Below are positions 61,827-64,000 of a DNA stretch of 64,000 nt, piece by piece (the first letter of the stretch is position 1; each line of letters opens with the position of its first letter). The notes under the pieces are model-generated. The model did no database searches, was not told the DNA's origin, and saw only the letters and a list, made by a program, of their open reading frames with translations. Origin of the DNA: Streptomyces antibioticus (GTDB lineage: Bacteria; Actinomycetota; Actinomycetes; Streptomycetales; Streptomycetaceae); assembly GCF_001514065.1 (NCBI RefSeq), contig NZ_KQ948425.1, positions 562,519-626,518 on the forward strand, given 5' to 3'. The translations under genes were made by a program, and so were the position numbers.

Positions 61827-62753
61827 ATGACAACGTTGCAACCGCCGGCAGCCGCCGAGCCGCGCCCGGCACCGCCTCCGGCGAAACGGGACCGACGCTC
61901 GTGGACGGGATGGGGCTTCATCGGCCCGTTCGTGGCGGTCTTCGCACTGGTCTTCCTCGCGCCCATCGCGTACTCGATCTACCTGAGCCTCTACCGCAAC
62001 CAGCTCATCGGCGGCAACCACTTCGTCGGCCTGGACAACTACACCCAGGCCCTCAAGGACGACCAGTTCTGGCAGGCCGTCGGCCGGGTCGGGCTCTTCC
62101 TGGCGATCCAGGTGCCGATCATGCTGGGCATCGCCCTGCTGGTGGCCCTGGCCCTGGACAGCGGCCGGCTCTACGGCAAGAGCTTCTTCCGGATCACGAT
62201 CTTCCTGCCGTACGCCGTGCCCGCCGTGGTCGCCACCCTCATGTGGGGCTTCATGTACGGCACCAAGTACGGCCTGGTGGGCGACATCAACGAGGCGTTC
62301 GGCACCTCGCTGCCCGACCTGCTCTCCCCCGACTGGGTGCTCGCCTCCATCGGCAACATCGTGACCTGGGAGTTCGTCGGCTACAACATGCTGATCTTCT
62401 ACTCGGCGCTGCGAGTGATCCCGACCTCGCTGTACGAGGCGGCGGAGATCGACGGCGCCGGTCAGTGGCGGATCATCAGCTCGATCAAGCTGCCCGCGAT
62501 CCGGGGCGCGATCGTCATCGCGACGATCTTCTCGATCATCGGCAGCTTCCAGCTCTTCAACGAGCCGAGCATCCTGCGCCCGCTGGCGCGCAACGCCATC
62601 ACGACCGACTACACGCCGAACTTCTACACGTACTCGCTGTCCTTCAACGGCCAGCAGCACAACTACTCCGCGACGGTGGCCATCATCATGGGCGTCCTCA
62701 CGATGATCGTCGCCTACGCCGTCCAGCTGCGCGGCATGCGCAAGGGAGCGTGA
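61827..62753 (+). CDS. Sugar ABC transporter permease 1
   Basis: 308 aa. The ATG at 61827 follows GAGGAA. Six membrane helices begin at WGFIGPFVAVFALVFLAPIAYSIYLSLY. The EAA loop EAAEIDGAGQWRIISSIKLP, which contacts the ATPase, lies at about residues 210-229. It pairs with the permease 4 bp downstream to import a sugar (probably a disaccharide) caught by the binding lipoprotein. No ATPase gene is in the window; Streptomyces often uses a shared MsiK. Confidence 0.93.
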   Translation: MTTLQPPAAAEPRPAPPPAKRDRRSWTGWGFIGPFVAVFALVFLAPIAYSIYLSLYRNQLIGGNHFVGLDNYTQALKDDQFWQAVGRVGLFLAIQVPIMLGIALLVALALDSGRLYGKSFFRITIFLPYAVPAVVATLMWGFMYGTKYGLVGDINEAFGTSLPDLLSPDWVLASIGNIVTWEFVGYNMLIFYSALRVIPTSLYEAAEIDGAGQWRIISSIKLPAIRGAIVIATIFSIIGSFQLFNEPSILRPLARNAITTDYTPNFYTYSLSFNGQQHNYSATVAIIMGVLTMIVAYAVQLRGMRKGA

Positions 62754-62757
62754 CCCG

Positions 62758-63678
62758 ATGAGCACCTCTGTCGCCGCTCCCCCGTCCAAGAGCGCGTCCC
62801 CGCTGCGCACCCCGCGCAAGAAGCACACCCCGGGCAAGCCGAAGCGCAGCCTGCTGCTCACGGGGCTGATGGCCCTGATGGTCCTCTACACCGTGGCGCC
62901 GCTGATCTGGCTGGTCATCAACTCCACCAAGACCCAGGCGGGTCTGGGCGCCTCCAACGGGCTGTGGTTCGCCCACGACTTCGCCCTGTGGGACAACATC
63001 CGGACCACCTTCACCTACCACGACGGCATCTTCGTCCGGTGGCTGCTCAACACCCTGCTGTACGTGGTGCTCGGCGCAGGCGGCGCTACGTTCCTCGCGG
63101 TGCTCGGCGGGTACGCGCTGGCGAAGTTCGACTTCCCCGGCAAGCGCGCGATCTTCGCCGTCGTCATCGGCGCGGTGGCCGTGCCGGCCACGGCCCTCGC
63201 GGTGCCGACCTTCCTGATGTTCAGCAAGATGGGGCTCACGGACACCCCCTGGGCGGTCATCATCCCGTCGCTGGTCTCGCCGTTCGGCCTCTATCTGATG
63301 TGGGTGTTCGCCGCCGAGGCGATCCCGACCGAGCTGCTGGAAGCGGCCCGGATGGACGGGGCCAACGAGGTGCGGACCTTCTTCCAGGTCGCGCTGCCGC
63401 TGCTGGCCCCCGGGATCGTGACCGTGCTGCTGTTCACCACGGTCGCCACCTGGAACAACTACTTCCTTCCGCTGATCATGCTCAAGGACCCGGACTGGTA
63501 CCCGCTGACCCTGGGGCTCAGCGCCTGGAACTCCCAGGCGGAGACCATCGGCGGTGACGTGATCTTCAACCTGGTCATCACCGGCTCCCTCATCACGATC
63601 ATCCCCCTCATCGCCGCCTTCCTGTTCCTCCAGAAGTACTGGCAGTCCGGCCTCGCCGCCGGAAGCGTCAAGGAGTGA
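62758..63678 (+). CDS. Sugar ABC transporter permease 2
   Basis: 306 aa. A basic N-terminus is followed by six helices (SLLLTGLMALMVLYTVAPLIWLVI first). The EAA loop reads LEAARMDGANEVRTFFQVALPLLAPG, near residues 196-221. It is the MalG-type partner of the upstream MalF-type permease. Confidence 0.93.
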   Translation: MSTSVAAPPSKSASPLRTPRKKHTPGKPKRSLLLTGLMALMVLYTVAPLIWLVINSTKTQAGLGASNGLWFAHDFALWDNIRTTFTYHDGIFVRWLLNTLLYVVLGAGGATFLAVLGGYALAKFDFPGKRAIFAVVIGAVAVPATALAVPTFLMFSKMGLTDTPWAVIIPSLVSPFGLYLMWVFAAEAIPTELLEAARMDGANEVRTFFQVALPLLAPGIVTVLLFTTVATWNNYFLPLIMLKDPDWYPLTLGLSAWNSQAETIGGDVIFNLVITGSLITIIPLIAAFLFLQKYWQSGLAAGSVKE

Positions 63679-63793
63679 CCTCGGCGACGCCCCCAAGCCC
63701 CCCAATGCAGCACCCCTGAAACACCCCTTGAAACACCGCTTGACGCACCACCACCCTCACCTGTCCCACCCACGAAGAAGTGGAAGCACCTCC

Positions 63794-64000
63794 ATGCGCA
63801 GAACTACGAGCCGCATCCTGCGCGGCATCGCCCTCGTCTCCACCCTCACCCTGGGCATGACCGCCTGCGGCAGCTCGGACGACGACTCCGACACCAAGGC
63901 CGTCTCCGCCGCGGACATCAAGGCGGCCCTGGACAAGGGCGGTTCCATCACGGTCTGGGCCTGGGAGCCCACCCTGAAGACCGTGGCCGCCGACTTCCAG
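63794..64000 (+). CDS. Sugar-binding lipoprotein, 3' end cut off
   Basis: Only the first 69 codons are in the window. The signal helix RGIALVSTLTLGMTACGSS has a lipobox with Cys near residue 25. An acidic linker (DDDSDTK) and the start of the binding domain (ITVWAWEPTLKTVAADFQ) follow, typical of sugar ABC binding proteins. It is the third gene of the LacI-controlled operon. Confidence 0.88.
   Translation, partial: MRRTTSRILRGIALVSTLTLGMTACGSSDDDSDTKAVSAADIKAALDKGGSITVWAWEPTLKTVAADFQ

Overview
The window is high-GC actinobacterial DNA, almost certainly from a Streptomyces chromosome. The signs are dense coding on both strands with strong G/C third positions, frequent GTG starts, ATGA/GTGA stop-start overlaps, apparently leaderless promoters, and many families typical of Streptomyces (DUF574-type methyltransferases, WYL regulators, MMPL transporters, a vanHAX set). 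I see no tRNA, rRNA or CRISPR array. The two edge genes (MBL hydrolase at the left, sugar-binding lipoprotein at the right) are cut by the window.

Layout. 1-6.5 kb: accessory metabolism (MBL hydrolase, SAM methyltransferase, serine hydrolase, TetR with two strong operators, patatin, P450, NmrA-like oxidoreductase). 6.5-13.1 kb: glycopeptide-resistance island with vanS, vanK (Fem family), a second murF, and vanH-vanA-vanX. VanH makes D-lactate, VanA makes D-Ala-D-Lac, VanX removes D-Ala-D-Ala, MurF2 probably loads the depsipeptide onto the UDP-MurNAc-tripeptide, and VanK attaches the cross-bridge glycine. The vanK and vanH promoters align without gaps over 63 nt up to the ATG, but no vanR lies beside vanS. 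13.1-18.5 kb: LysR plus a YdeP/FdhF-like molybdopterin oxidoreductase, a WYL regulator and two VOC proteins. 18.5-21.9 kb: an APH-type kinase, an operon of cysteine-free ribosomal proteins L33-L31-L36 (zinc-starvation type), and an SPFH/NfeD pair.

21.9-23.5 kb: a decayed tnpB transposable element (frameshifted just before the first RuvC aspartate) with hairpin-rich ends. 23.5-32.6 kb: a PIG-L amidase, a RibD/DHFR-like reductase, a decayed stretch with a MerR stub, DUF4291, MarR, squalene/phytoene synthase, methyltransferase, LysR/MFS and a degenerate LuxR-type regulator. 32.66-38.75 kb: a compact four-gene operon of an M6-like metalloprotease, an S8 subtilase with a large unassigned N-terminus, a ComEC-like MBL hydrolase and a patatin lipase. 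None of the four shows a signal peptide. I do not recognise it as a named system, and it is the best candidate here for something undescribed.

38.7-46.1 kb: a copper block (PCu(A)C-like protein, CPx-ATPase and a Met-rich membrane peptide, all translationally coupled; YcnI; a membrane protein) followed by a Fe/siderophore-type ABC importer. 46.2-53.2 kb: an AraC-VOC-APH(6)-like operon, a 6PGDH-family oxidoreductase/TetR pair with duplicated operators, a PfkB kinase, a DEAD-box helicase with a 13-bp leader hairpin, and an amidohydrolase. 53.2-60.5 kb: two secreted hydrolases, an MMPL transporter and a two-component system. 60.5-64 kb: a LacI repressor with two palindromic operators in front of a sugar ABC importer that runs off the right edge.
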